In this document: in pieces, positions 1 through 10,835 of the stretch
Position numbering within the stretch: position 1 is the stretch's first letter
How the letters are laid out: the number at the start of each line of letters is the position of its first letter
Source: Hirsutella rhossiliensis
Taxonomy: Eukaryota; Ascomycota; Sordariomycetes; Hypocreales; Ophiocordycipitaceae
Direction: 5' to 3'
Assembly: GCF_020360975.1 (NCBI RefSeq)
Contig: NW_025408670.1
Coordinates: forward strand, 3,720,001-3,784,000
DNA length: 64,000 bases
Notes under the pieces: generated by a model
Told to the model about the DNA's origin: nothing
What the model saw: only the letters and a program-made list of their open reading frames with translations
The model's database searches: none
Program-made: the position numbers and the translations under genes

Positions 1-1369
1 ATTCCTTCACAGCCTCAACCTTCTCAGGGTCGACTCGGATCCCACACTCCGCCTCGATGATAAACCCAAGGTATTTCACAGCCTTGACTTCGAATTCACT
101 CTTGTTGATATCCAGTTGCAGCCCGGCGTCCATCAGTCGTTGGAGGACCTTGCCGACCTTGTCGCGGTGGTCTTGCAGGCTTCCAGAGGAGAAGATCAGG
201 ACATCGTCGATATATGCTGACACAAAATCGTCTAGGTAATCCTGGAGCGCGCTGTTAATGTACCGCTGAAAGGCTGCTGGTGCGCCTGTCAGGCCGAATG
301 GAACTACCAGCCATTCGAAGGATCCATAGCGCGTTCTGAAAGTTGTCTTTTCCTCGTCGCCGGGGGCGACCCTGATCTTATGGAACGCTGCTATAACATC
401 TACCTTGGTGAACCACCTTGCCTTGGCTATCGTTCGCAAGGTCTCGCTCAGTAAGGGCAAGGGATAGCGGTCCTCTTCGTTATATGGTTCAAACCTCTGT
501 AATCCACGCAGAAGCGGATGCCTCCGCCGGGCTTCTTCACCATAAGGACTGGTGCCGCGGCTGGCGAGCTGCTGACTCTAATAAATCCCTTGTCGAGTAG
601 TTCTGTGAGAGTCTTCCGTAGTACCAATAGCTCCTCGCGGGACATGCTGTAAAGCGGTCCCCAGGGTAGGGCTTCTCTCGGCCATGCTCGTCTTTCAGCA
701 CTTCGATCTTCAGGTCCACACCTGGCCGATGAGGGGGCAGCTGGTCGGCCAGTTGCTGAGAGAAAGCTCGAGACCACTTGTGGTACTGTGGTGGCAGCTT
801 CTCCATTACGTCAGTCTTCGGTTTCGGTCTTAGGGCCTTGTCAATATCCGCCATCGTGACCGAGTGAACTCCAATGCCGCCTTTGCGTTTGTCACGGCGT
901 GCTTCTGCTAAAAGGTTGCGGCCATGACATTAGAGACATCTAGCTGTGGAGGCTGGTAACGTCGTCGGTCTCGTACTTGAACTCCATTGGACCCGATCTC
1001 GAGATATCCTTCCTTCGCATGGATGTGAACATCCTGGTCTTCCATCCATCGTTTACCCAGGATCATATCCCAGTTCAGATCGTCGATGACGTACATGAAA
1101 ACACGATGCTGCTGATGTCCATCGAGGTCGATCGACACATACGTGATCTTGTCGATTTTGACCTCCTTGCCGTCTCCCGCTGCATTCTCCAAGATGCGCG
1201 GCTGGACGCGTATATGTGGCAACTGGAGAGAGTGAAATGTGCGCTTGCTAACCGCGCCGTAGCAGAGGCAGCCATAGTCGACAAGAGATGGCACGAAGTC
1301 TGTGCCGTTCACCCTGACGTCTGCTATGAACGGTTCTCCGTCCATTTTGCTTTTCCGCTCACATCCCAT
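1..1369 (-). pseudogene. Gypsy pol relic (aspartic protease and reverse transcriptase)
   Basis: From 1369 to 908 the minus strand encodes a retropepsin-like domain, but the catalytic D-S/T-G is written VDYGCLCYG, with Tyr in place of Ser/Thr at about 1277. After a stop, the frame at 854 ([18 protein letters not shown]) leads into the reverse transcriptase. Near 660-690 the reading moves to another frame ([20 protein letters not shown], then [18 protein letters not shown]). It is displaced again near 470, before the palm domain with YIDD at 203-214. At least two frameshifts plus the protease change make this a pseudogene. The RNase H and integrase parts lie beyond the left edge. Confidence 0.8.
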
Positions 1370-1392
1370 TCTCTCACAGCCGCCGCGTGTCC

Positions 1393-2801
1393 CTAGTCTG
1401 AATCTTCATCGTTATGAGAAGAAGTATCGTCTTCGGCGACCTCGGCTTTAGTGACCGCTGGTCGTGACGGGGTCACGGCATTGACCTGAGTGCGTCGGGT
1501 CGTGTTTGCGGGTCGGATAGGCGCAGCCAATGGACAGCGCTCGATTCTGCAGTTGTCTCTTCCACAACGGAGGCAACGCCCTTCACGGTAACGGGCGTCC
1601 ATCTCGGCCTGGTCGACCCACTTGGCACGCTTGCCCAACAGCGCTTGGTCTTCTGGTCGCTTGGATTGGTAACCATATGTGTTCTTATCACTGCGGGTGC
1701 GCGCAGCGTTCACTTTCGCGGATGCTTGTAGAGTTGGTTCCCATTCCATCATATCCTCTCGTCTAACTTCGGTTTTCTGGCCAGGCTGTTTCTGGGCAGC
1801 CTGGCCTCCATGATTCTGGTGGTTGTCATAGTTGTCCGAACTCTTTGTGTTGCCTCGAGGCCTTTTCCACTGACCCAACAATTCCATCTGGCTGCTCAGC
1901 GAATCGCACCTCCTCGCCAGCCCAACATAGCTGCTGATGGCAGAGGGTCAGAGCCTATGAGGGCTGCTTTCATTTTATCGTTTAGTGCCTCCTGGAGGTA
2001 GGAAATCTTGCTGTCATCTGGCCAATACTTGGCGTTGGCATTGGCGATCTCCTCTCAAAGCGGGGTAAAAGGACGTGAACGGTTCATTCTCTCCTTGCTT
2101 AATCGAATGCAGGTTGCGTGTAGCTCTCTGCTTGCGATCCCTCTCCCGTACAGCAATTCGAGGCGGTTGAGTAGTTCAGCAACATTGAACGTTTTCTTCT
2201 CGGTTTGCATCTCCACAAATGTGGTCACGTTGTCTTTAGCCTTGCCTTCTAGGCTCATGAAGATGTACATAAAGTGGCCTTCTGCATCTCCAAGGGCTTC
2301 TTTGTCGACTCGTAGCTTTCCTTCGGTTTCTAGTTTCCAGCTTCGCCACTGGGCCTTGTCGCCGCCGAATTTCGGTATGTCTCGTAATTTGGGGCGCTTG
2401 GTTGGGTGAGGGTTGTGAGTGGCGACCACACGAGTGTCCTCAATGGGGACAGCCGGGGTGACAGATGGCGTTGGCTCTAGGAGTTCAGACGAACGGGCTT
2501 GCTGGTGTTGTTGGAGTTCCAGGGCAATAAAACGTTCTTCAAACTGGGTGTTTCTTCGGGAACTCTCTTCTCTCAGACTTCGTATCTCGGCAACCAGGGC
2601 GCTGAGGACGTCCGGCTGCATGTTGTTGTTATCTTCGGCCATCGCGACTTCGCTGAACGCTAATAGTTCGACGGGACTCAGTTTGGTGTCTTCAGTGTCT
2701 TCGGTGTCTTCGGTGTCTTCAGTGTCTTCGGTGTCTTCAGTGTCTTCAATGTCTTCAGTGATCTTGATAGTATGTGAAAGGCCTCTAGTGAGTTGATACA
2801 A
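1393..2801 (-). pseudogene. Gypsy gag relic (capsid and nucleocapsid)
   Basis: The first open part (2801 to about 2055) begins MYQLTRGLSH, runs through an acidic EDT repeat and continues into a capsid-like segment (LRDIPKFGGDKAQWRSW). An in-frame TGA lies at about 2052. The same frame then resumes (EEIANANAKYWPDDSK) until about 1935, where a frameshift moves the reading into the frame of 1887-1393. That last part ends in a basic and Cys-containing stretch (GRCLRCGRDNCRIERCP) resembling a damaged CCHC knuckle, then an acidic tail. The function would be particle assembly and RNA binding for retrotransposition. The breaks are ordinary indels or substitutions and not the TAA/TAG pattern seen elsewhere. 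Confidence 0.75.
2686..2757 (-). repeat. 9-bp minisatellite coding (EDT)n in gag
   Basis: Eight consecutive 9-bp units of GTGTCTTCR on the plus strand (GAAGACACx on the coding strand) encode repeated Glu-Asp-Thr near the gag N terminus. The last unit reads aatgtcttca in part, giving EDI. The array is in frame, so repeat-number changes would not break gag. Confidence 0.9.
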
Positions 2802-2818
2802 CTAACTAGTCCCTATGC

Positions 2819-2963
2819 TGTTTACTATCAAGATAGAGAAGAAAGAAAGAAAGAAAGAGAATCTACTACATGAGAGCACAATAGCATTTTATAGCTTCGA
2901 GCCAATGGAAGGTTCTAGAAGCTAGGCGGCGCAGCCGCCGTTAAAGCGGCTTGCCCGTTACAG
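2819..2963 (-). repeat. Possible 5' LTR of the left-edge Gypsy element
   Basis: Upstream of gag the minus strand has a segment that starts TGTAACGGGCAAGCC and ends near GATAGTAAACA, with TATAAAATGC and a GAAA-rich stretch inside. TG...CA ends and the position directly before gag fit a short LTR of about 145 bp. The partner LTR is outside the window, so this cannot be confirmed here. Confidence 0.35.
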
Positions 2964-4396
2964 ACAGCACCTTAGGCTAGAGATGCATATATTGTCCACA
3001 GGTCAAAAGAAGCAATATAAAGACCAAGGGACGACGTACGATGACGCCATATGCCTGCTCTATACTTTTCCGCTCCACGAACCACCACTATGCTTGGGCA
3101 AGGGCAATTAAGAGCGCTACTGGGTACTGTAGGGCTCGTGCAGTGGCTCATCGGTCGTAAACTTCTTGAACCTGACTCTCGCTAGAGTTGAGCCTGGTTG
3201 GTGCCATCAGTGGCCAATGCATATATATAATCGATATATTCAGTAACAGGAGGAGTAGCGTAGCGCCACTGCCACATCTTCATTTGTTTCAGAGATAAAG
3301 GGATAAGCAGGGAAGCAGAACTCTACGACATCCTCCCAAGCAGAAGTATAGACTACGGTTTTTTAAGGAGCATTAGGCAAGATAGTAGCCTCCTGATAAC
3401 AGGGCAGGCGACTCTGAAAAGAACCCTCAAAGAGTCGCTAACGTTGCTTACTGGCAGGGTCATCAAGCTTCGCGATAACAGACGGCATAGGGCAAGGGAA
3501 GAAACTCCGCCTCATTGAGTCAACAGCAAAGTCATGTGAGTCTCACTCCCTACAGGCAAGTCGGCCAAAGCTAAGAGGGGTAGACAGACAGTGACGCATG
3601 CATATGATCGGTCCTGTCGCCCTCCAAGTGCTTCAAGGAACCCCAGCGAATATTAACAACCCGAGGGATAGGCTATAACTTGTCGTATTGGCCAAAGAGT
3701 CGGCAGACAGAGCCTCTTGGGCTATGAGACATGACCCGGACAAAAGATTCGCATCTCAGGACTAGGAACCTAGTCTTAGGTTGGTCCGCCCTTCTGCAGT
3801 CTTAACCTTCTTGCCGGGCCGTTTACCATGGGACAACTAAGCACGGCTGTCCTAATACAGAAACTCCACAGGGCGAGCAAAGAAACCATCAAGATGTCAG
3901 CAGACACTAAAGCCCGAAAACCCCGGCATGCATCTGAGCTTACAACGAGCTGCGAGCCATCCGCTGCACATCAGCTGCCGCACGACCGGCAGCAGCGTAG
4001 CTCGGCAGGAGGTGACATGATAGTACTACGCCATGTGCTATGCGTGACATGGATGAAAGCCGGCTTCACGATCTATCACAATGTTGGGACCAGGGTTGCG
4101 ATTGGACCGATCAAGCATGCTGTAATGCGGGACATGGGCACGTATCGCGCACCCACGGATGACGCTCGTGCTTTGTGTACTGTACATATGTATGTATGAA
4201 GTATATTAGCACTCACTAAAACTTCGTGTACAGCCACTTTGAGATGTCAGATTGGGTAAAGGCCATTGCAGCTAGGAGTTCACCTCGGCTCGGCACCTCT
4301 GGGCCCCCGACGGTGACGAGACGCACCTCGTGAAACCAACCGCACGGCAGAAGAAACAAGGGGTTGCGAGACTGCAACCAATCAAGCCTTCTCGTT
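2964..4396. other. Intergenic stretch without a recognisable gene
   Basis: This 1.4 kb has mixed composition with normal CA/TG. The only sizeable open frame (3828-4199, plus) has no recognisable domain and no coding-like composition, so I do not call it. No RNA gene or repeat was recognised. Confidence 0.5.
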
Positions 4397-4660
4397 TTAT
4401 CTGCGATCATCCATCATCTGCAGTGTGTTCACGACGGCGCCCACCGGCCGGATTTCAAGGCTCTTCGTGACCGGCTTGGGCGCCTCAAACACCTCTGCGA
4501 GCTCCTGCAGCGTGCGGTCCTTGGTCTCGTGGAAGTACAAGTACGTGAAGACGGCGTCGAAGAGATCACAGAAGACAAATGCGACATTGAAGTAGTTAGC
4601 CAGTCTTGTCAAGGCCGGGCTGCTGCAGTACAGGACGACGGTGGAAGCCAGGCACCCGGC
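4397..4660 (-). pseudogene. Truncated MFS sugar transporter, C-terminal end only
   Basis: The minus-strand frame ending with TAA at 4397-4399 reads NYFNVAFVFCDLFDAVFTY followed by LYFHETKDRTLQELAEVFEA and PKPVTKSLEIRP. This is the last transmembrane helix and cytoplasmic tail typical of fungal sugar/quinate-type MFS permeases; the TKxRTLxELAEVF signature follows the last helix. Roughly 70-85 codons remain of a protein normally about 500-560 residues long. Upstream of about 4660 I find no continuation, and RIPed DNA begins near 4790. A gene truncated by repeat insertion or deletion is the likely explanation. An unrecognised intron upstream cannot be excluded, but I saw no other transporter helices. 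Confidence 0.65.
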
Positions 4661-4789
4661 AGGATGGCGCGCGTTGACGCCAGCTGCGTCTCAGCATATA
4701 CATGGACTGTAGCGGAGTCAAGCTAAGGGTATCTGTCATGAGGAGGGCCCTCAGGGAGCTGAGCTCAGGATGGAATTGATGCCGGTGAG

Positions 4790-5364
4790 AGGTATAATAT
4801 AGGGTATATAGTTAGACTAGGTCTACTAGCAAGCAGTTTAAATAGATAGTTAGCCGCTATAAGTGGAAGGGGGGTCTAGGAGGTCCTTCTTAAAGGAAAG
4901 TCGAATTATAGGTATATGATATTATATATCATTCGCCCTTAAGGCTTGACCTTTAGCCGTTAAGCTCCTTATATTAATAACTTAATAGGTATTTAAAGCA
5001 TTTTATCTTCTATATTAACTTAAATATACTACTTAACGCTAAGCGTAAGCAGAAGCCTACTAGAGAAGATAGTATAAGCAATATTAACTTTATATAATAT
5101 AGAGGCTATTCTTAGAGTAGGGAGATAAACTAGCCGCTATCTTAAAGTAACCTCTCCGTAACTATAACCTATAATAACTATAGTATCCTTAAAAACGAGA
5201 AGCTTATTGCTTTTATAGAGATAAAGGCAGACTAAGAAAAGGCTTAAGTGCGCCTATATAACGAGTTCGATAACTAGGAGGCTATTTTAATATACCTTTA
5301 TAATACCTACTTACCCTCAAGCGTATAATAGTTATAGTGCTTTATTAAAAAGCATTATAACCTC
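4790..5364. other. RIPed AT-rich DNA, probable transposon debris
   Basis: The sequence turns abruptly AT-rich with almost no CA or TG dinucleotides and abundant TATA/TTAA words, as in the large RIPed blocks further right. I could not assign a family. Confidence 0.65.
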
Positions 5365-5668
5365 TGTTGAGGAGAGTGGGCATAAGAGGCCAGAGTCATG
5401 CTTAGTGGACCTAATAGTTATGCACAAGGGAGCCTGCCTGACCAACATGACTCCCCTAGTCCAAGGGCATGATGTGGGCCTGACTTAAGTACAGGAACAT
5501 CCCAATGCCCTCTTTTGGCTAGCTATTTGTGGTCACTGTACCTATATAAGCCCCCGCCTTGTCCCAATAGATCAAGACATGCATCATCAAGTTCACCTTT
5601 CTATATCCCTATTTCTTCCACTGTGCTCTCAAGCCTCTGCTTGAGAACTTCTATATCTAGGTAACGTA
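5365..5668 (+). repeat. Probable solo LTR (Copia-like), not RIPed
   Basis: A roughly 300-bp block of balanced composition sits inside RIPed DNA. It starts TGTTGAGGAGAGTGGGC, contains CTATATAAGCCCC (TATA-like, about 5540) and ends in AACTTCTATATCTAGGTAAC. Its last 100 bp recur, mutated, at 32917-32995 (plus) and 35331-35410 (minus), which shows that it is a dispersed repeat. The 5' TGTTG, internal TATA box and lack of coding capacity fit an LTR. No clear target-site duplication was seen and the 3' limit is approximate. Confidence 0.55.
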
Positions 5669-6120
5669 TAGTATAAAGGCAAGCAATAATAATTTTAAGA
5701 GCTATCTGCTTAATAGAATAAACTATCTATTTAAGCTCGTTAAAGCGATAAAAGGCATATTAGGTAATTAAGAACGAGATTTTATTAACAACTAAATATA
5801 GGACGAATTTTTAACCACGCGTACCTAATCTAGCCCTAGCTATAACCACCTAGGAGAGCTCTATATAACTGCATCTTAAATAGGGGCTTAATCTTATTGC
5901 CAGGGAATACCGCTACGCCTTGAAAGCGATACCAAGTATGTCTCGCCCTTGGCTAGAATAGATCGGAGAGTGCGGCGAGAACTATTCTGTGTCCTAGCGA
6001 CTAGGGATTTCTTGCCGCCATACGATCTACTGCAATTGGAAGCAGGCGAGCTCTTAAGGAGGTGGGATGTCCACCCACGGTGGCATCTATAGGGGCCTTC
6101 TTCACGGGACCCTTACCGCC
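5669..6120. other. RIPed to mixed DNA without a recognisable gene
   Basis: Up to about 5900 the DNA is AT-rich and CA/TG-poor; then composition returns to normal. There is no open frame or RNA that I can support. Confidence 0.5.
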
Positions 6121-6194
6121 GAATCCTAGATCCCAGGATCACAAAGAGCCTCCACGGACGACCTAAAAATACTGTATAGCCTATTCCTACGAGT

Positions 6195-6566
6195 GTGGTG
6201 GTTAACCAAGCGGGTAGCCGACGCCGAAAGAGTCAGATAGTGGCGGGCAAGAAGACGGCCATCCTCAGGTCGGGCAAGACGACAGGCGTTCGGGCTACTG
6301 GGCGCAGAAGTCGACCGAGCGTACGGAGGCAGCAGTCGGAGTGGGAGCTCATAAGTGATAATGAGAAGCAAGCGCCGCGACCGAGCTCGACTGGTCGTTT
6401 GGGTTCCCGTAAGCCGCCCGCTGCCTCAGTGAGCTCGACTGCACCGAACCCGCGCAGCGAAACTGGCATCAGAGAGTGGGTTATTGTTCGGACAAGCGAG
6501 AGGGTGACTAGATCCATGGCATCTTCGCAGGGTGCGTTGGAAATCTTGCCTTCCTCGCGCCTATAA
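6195..6566 (+). pseudogene. Possible C-terminal gene remnant, unknown function
   Basis: A plus-strand frame is open from a GTG just after an in-frame TAG (6177) to a stop at about 6566. It encodes a basic, Ser/Arg-rich sequence (RRKSQIVAGKK near the start, then SETGIREWVIVRTSERVTRS). The second half reads like a conserved tail and not random translation, but I do not recognise a family and there is no good start codon. It could be the last exon of a gene whose upstream part was lost to the repeat-rich DNA before 6120, or a chance frame. Confidence 0.25.
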
Positions 6567-7006
6567 CGGTAGGTTCTGGCTGTGCATATATGTCACTGCC
6601 TGCTGCGTAAATTTTCTCTGTATCGATTCTCAGAGTACCGGAAAATAGTGTTAAAGAGCTGGACGGGCGCATCATAGTAACTCATTGAGTAGCGATGACA
6701 AGGCTATCAGATTGGCTGTAGAAGAGGTCGTCTTAGATGTTGTGTGGATGAGTGGGTGCTCTCACCGCCTGTGATGGGCTGAAGTGGCGTCTACGACGAA
6801 TCATCCATACAGCCCGTGCAAGGAGCGCCCGGCTAGTAAAGTGGTTGGGCCCGTATATCAATTGGCTTCAGTATATGCCTGAGCTTACATATGTGCATAC
6901 AAGTAGATCATGGTGCTCATATCTCATTTACCAGTTGAACCCCTAACCCCTTTGTCAACCAGCATTCCAGTTCCTGCCGTATATGCTTACGGAAAGCAGA
7001 GCCCTT
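6567..7006. other. Intergenic stretch downstream of the subtilase gene
   Basis: Normal composition; no gene or repeat recognised. It should contain the 3' UTR of the minus-strand subtilase. Confidence 0.5.
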
Positions 7007-8351
<1,345 letters not shown>

Positions 8352-8478
8352 GGTGAACTGCTTTCGCGAACGTTTCCAGAAATAGACAGAGACTGGCAAG
8401 AGCAGTAGAAAGCAGGGGATCAAATTTTTGCGTGAGGATGGAGGGCCATAACTTGATTTCAGAGAGGCAAATGCCTTA

Positions 8479-8486
8479 TATTTATA
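8479..8486 (-). promoter_or_regulatory. Candidate TATA box of the subtilase gene
   Basis: TATAAATA on the minus strand lies about 128-135 bp upstream of the chosen ATG, a plausible distance for a fungal promoter with a moderate 5' UTR. Assigned by motif and position only. Confidence 0.4.
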
Positions 8487-10126
8487 TTCAAGTCCAACAG
8501 CAATATGACTTAAGTTTGAGTAAACTCGGCACTGAACTCCGTGATGCTATTAAGGGGCATCGACAACCACTATCGTTACCTGCCTAAAGTGGCAGTTCTA
8601 TATGCTGGCGAAATAACGAGGACCGAGTGATTCCGCGATTTCATATGTTCTTTCCTGTTTTGCGGTAGTCGAAAAGAAGAGACACCCCCTTTTGTCGACG
8701 TCCGGTGGCAGTTGGTCAGGCTGGGGGAGCAGAGCATAGCGTTAGCGAAAGCTAGTGGCATCCAACCAACTCTCAAGTTCTAGAATAAGTGTAGCTCGTC
8801 CTACAAGTCTCGGCCAACTGGCTTTAGGCACGCCAAGACCTGCTAAAAAAGCTGCCCTCCGCACGGAAGGTTGCTTTTTCCTGGGGGACGAAGGGGGCAG
8901 GGGCCATGGCGCGAGCGTGAGTTAGCGTGTTCCCGGAGGCTTCTAGTGTCATCGTCGGTCTCGCGGGCCTCGGCGATGGAATCTTGGGCACCGCGTGACG
9001 CAGCAATTCCTTAGGCCTGCCATCATGGCGATGCGGCGGCATTAACGGCTTGGCGTGCGGCGGGCCTTACACTTGTCGAACTGGCCAAGGCGCGATACAT
9101 GCATATGAAACAGGCACCGTCTTTATCCCAAAGCACCTCCTTCGCACACGACACCGATCACGAAACCCTGCGTTGCCATTTGTGCCCGCGGGATACTGTC
9201 GTTTTCTGTCTTGCACCTCCGTCGCATATGGCCTCGCGTCTGCCATCGATTGCGACAGCCCATAGACTAACTCCGGCCGTTGCACTGCCTTGCAAGGACA
9301 CGCTGACCTGTCCCCTACGTGGCGTCATTCTAACCCCCCAGCCAAGAAGGGCAGCTGAATCTAATGCCACCACGGACAACTGGCCTTAACGCAGTGCCCG
9401 TGGAGAAACCTCAAGCAGGTGCCCTTTTGTCCAGTCGGCCCTTGCACTTGGCTCTTCTCGTGTGCTGCCCGTGGTTAGTTATCCGGCTTCCTATTCCTGC
9501 CACGGCCGTCGATACGTGGCGCCAAGGGGGGGGAGGTTTCTGCTGCTGACACGAAGCCCGTTATCGCCTCTTTCGAGAGAGACCAACAAGCACCTAGGCT
9601 GCTGGCACTCCGTTACGACGCCCCATATGCCCTTTTAGTCCTAGCCAAAGCACCTCGTGTGGCGTTGCAAAATGCGGAGTGCATACCTTGCTGGGGGGGC
9701 TCCAATTCTATTTACCTCTTCGGGCAACTCGATTAAGTATCCAATGGCAACTCGCCCCCTGCCACCGCCGTCTTGTGACGACCGGAGGAGGAGAAAAGCC
9801 AAGGCTCATGCACACCACATTTCTCTTCGGTCAAATTCGACATTCTCATTTAAGCGACCGTCACGTCGCGACTTACCGACCTTGGGCAGGCAACGTGGAA
9901 TCCTTTAACTCCAGAATTAAACGAGGAATAAGGTGCTCCATGGAAAGATGCCCGGGTTGGCTTGATTCTTTTCAAAACCGACACGAACTAGACGGTGCGC
10001 ATTTCTATTTATAGCATCGAAGGCAATACTTTGTTTTCACGGGTTCGAACTATTAGTGTAAGTAATACTATATATACACGCATATATCTCCATTCACAGT
10101 TATACTTGCCCCATTTTAAAGATGTA
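8487..10126. other. Long intergenic region between subtilase and VMS1
   Basis: About 1.6 kb of normal composition with short overlapping frames on both strands, none with a recognisable domain or splice structure. The region should hold the divergent upstream sequences of the subtilase (minus) and VMS1 (plus). No RNA gene seen. Confidence 0.5.
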
Positions 10127-10566
10127 TACCATCGCCAGCCCGCCCCACCCATTTATATCGCGCGCGCCTAGCAAGTAGCGATACCGCCTAAATGCGCATA
10201 CACACACACGCAATGCGGTCTCGTCCACAGCGCATTTTTGGCCATATAACGCATGCCTCTCAATTTGTTCAAACAAGGCATTTCCGAGCCTTCAGCTCGA
10301 AGTTATAACATCCAGGCCCGCCAATTGATCCGGCCCCTCTGGCCCGCGGCGGCGGAGGGCATCGCGGCGGCGGCAAGCCGGGGTTTGTGCGAGCGAGGTG
10401 GCGATAGCTTCGAATCTCGTGTGTGTGGGGGGGCCGGCGAGGGCGTTGGTGAGTGCGGCGGGCGGGCGCAGGCGCGGGTATGTCGGCGGGTGCGGGCATT
10501 TAGGGCGGGTAGAGCTACTTGCCAGGCGCGCGCGGTACAAATAGGCCGGGCGGGCTGGCGCTGGTA
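10127..10566. mobile_element. TIR element (MITE-like), copy A, upstream of VMS1
   Basis: Inverted arms of roughly 75 bp lie at about 10127-10200 and 10489-10566. Reading each arm inward, both give TACCAxCGCCAGCCCGCCC, then an ATTTATATCGCGCGCGCC-like core, then GCAAGTAGC and CTAAATGC. The 440-bp unit is flanked by TA at both ends and has no coding capacity, so it looks like a non-autonomous DNA transposon. A second, partial copy occurs at 35473. It ends only about 270 bp before the VMS1 start codon, so it may contribute to or disturb that promoter. The superfamily is not determined; TA flanks would suit Tc1/mariner-Fot types. Confidence 0.65.
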
Positions 10567-10835
10567 CCTACAGGGATTACGACGGTACAAGCGAACATGC
10601 GCACTAAATTTATATGGGGCAAGTCTTCCTGCACGTCTACCTCGCTTTTTGCGAGGCGCTGTGGATCAGGGCCTGAGTCAGCTCTCGGAGTCATCGTTTG
10701 CACTGTGCAGTCAGCGCGAGAGAAACTCACTGCGAGGAGCCGTGAAACTAGGCGCCCATTCGCGTCACACGACTGCTTCCATCTCGTGGCCATTCATCGC
10801 CTCAAGAAAGACAGATCCAGATCACGCTCATCGAC

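Larger units (their letters stand above)
1..2963 (-). mobile_element. Degenerate Ty3/Gypsy retrotransposon, 5' part, cut by window edge
   Basis: The minus strand reads in order: a possible LTR, a gag-like ORF, a Cys-rich nucleocapsid region, an aspartic protease and a reverse transcriptase, which is the Ty3/Gypsy order. The reverse transcriptase shows YIDDVLIFS (positions about 187-214) and DYRGLN (about 480-500). The element continues beyond position 1, so integrase and the 3' LTR are not visible. Unlike every other retroelement in the window it keeps normal CA/TG content, so it has not been RIPed. It is still broken by frameshifts, an in-frame stop and an altered protease motif, so it is not autonomous as it stands. 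The family assignment is firm; the outer boundary at 2963 is tentative. Confidence 0.85.

Noticed and set aside
3828..4199. 123-codon plus-strand open frame
   Set aside because: No recognisable domain, no neighbour support and unremarkable amino-acid composition; likely chance.
9000..9600. Several overlapping frames on both strands suggesting a gene between the subtilase and VMS1
   Set aside because: Frames overlap in opposite directions, lack splice continuity and show no domain.
10020..10060. GGTTCGAAC resembling a tRNA T-loop
   Set aside because: No matching acceptor stem, D arm or anticodon arm could be paired around it.
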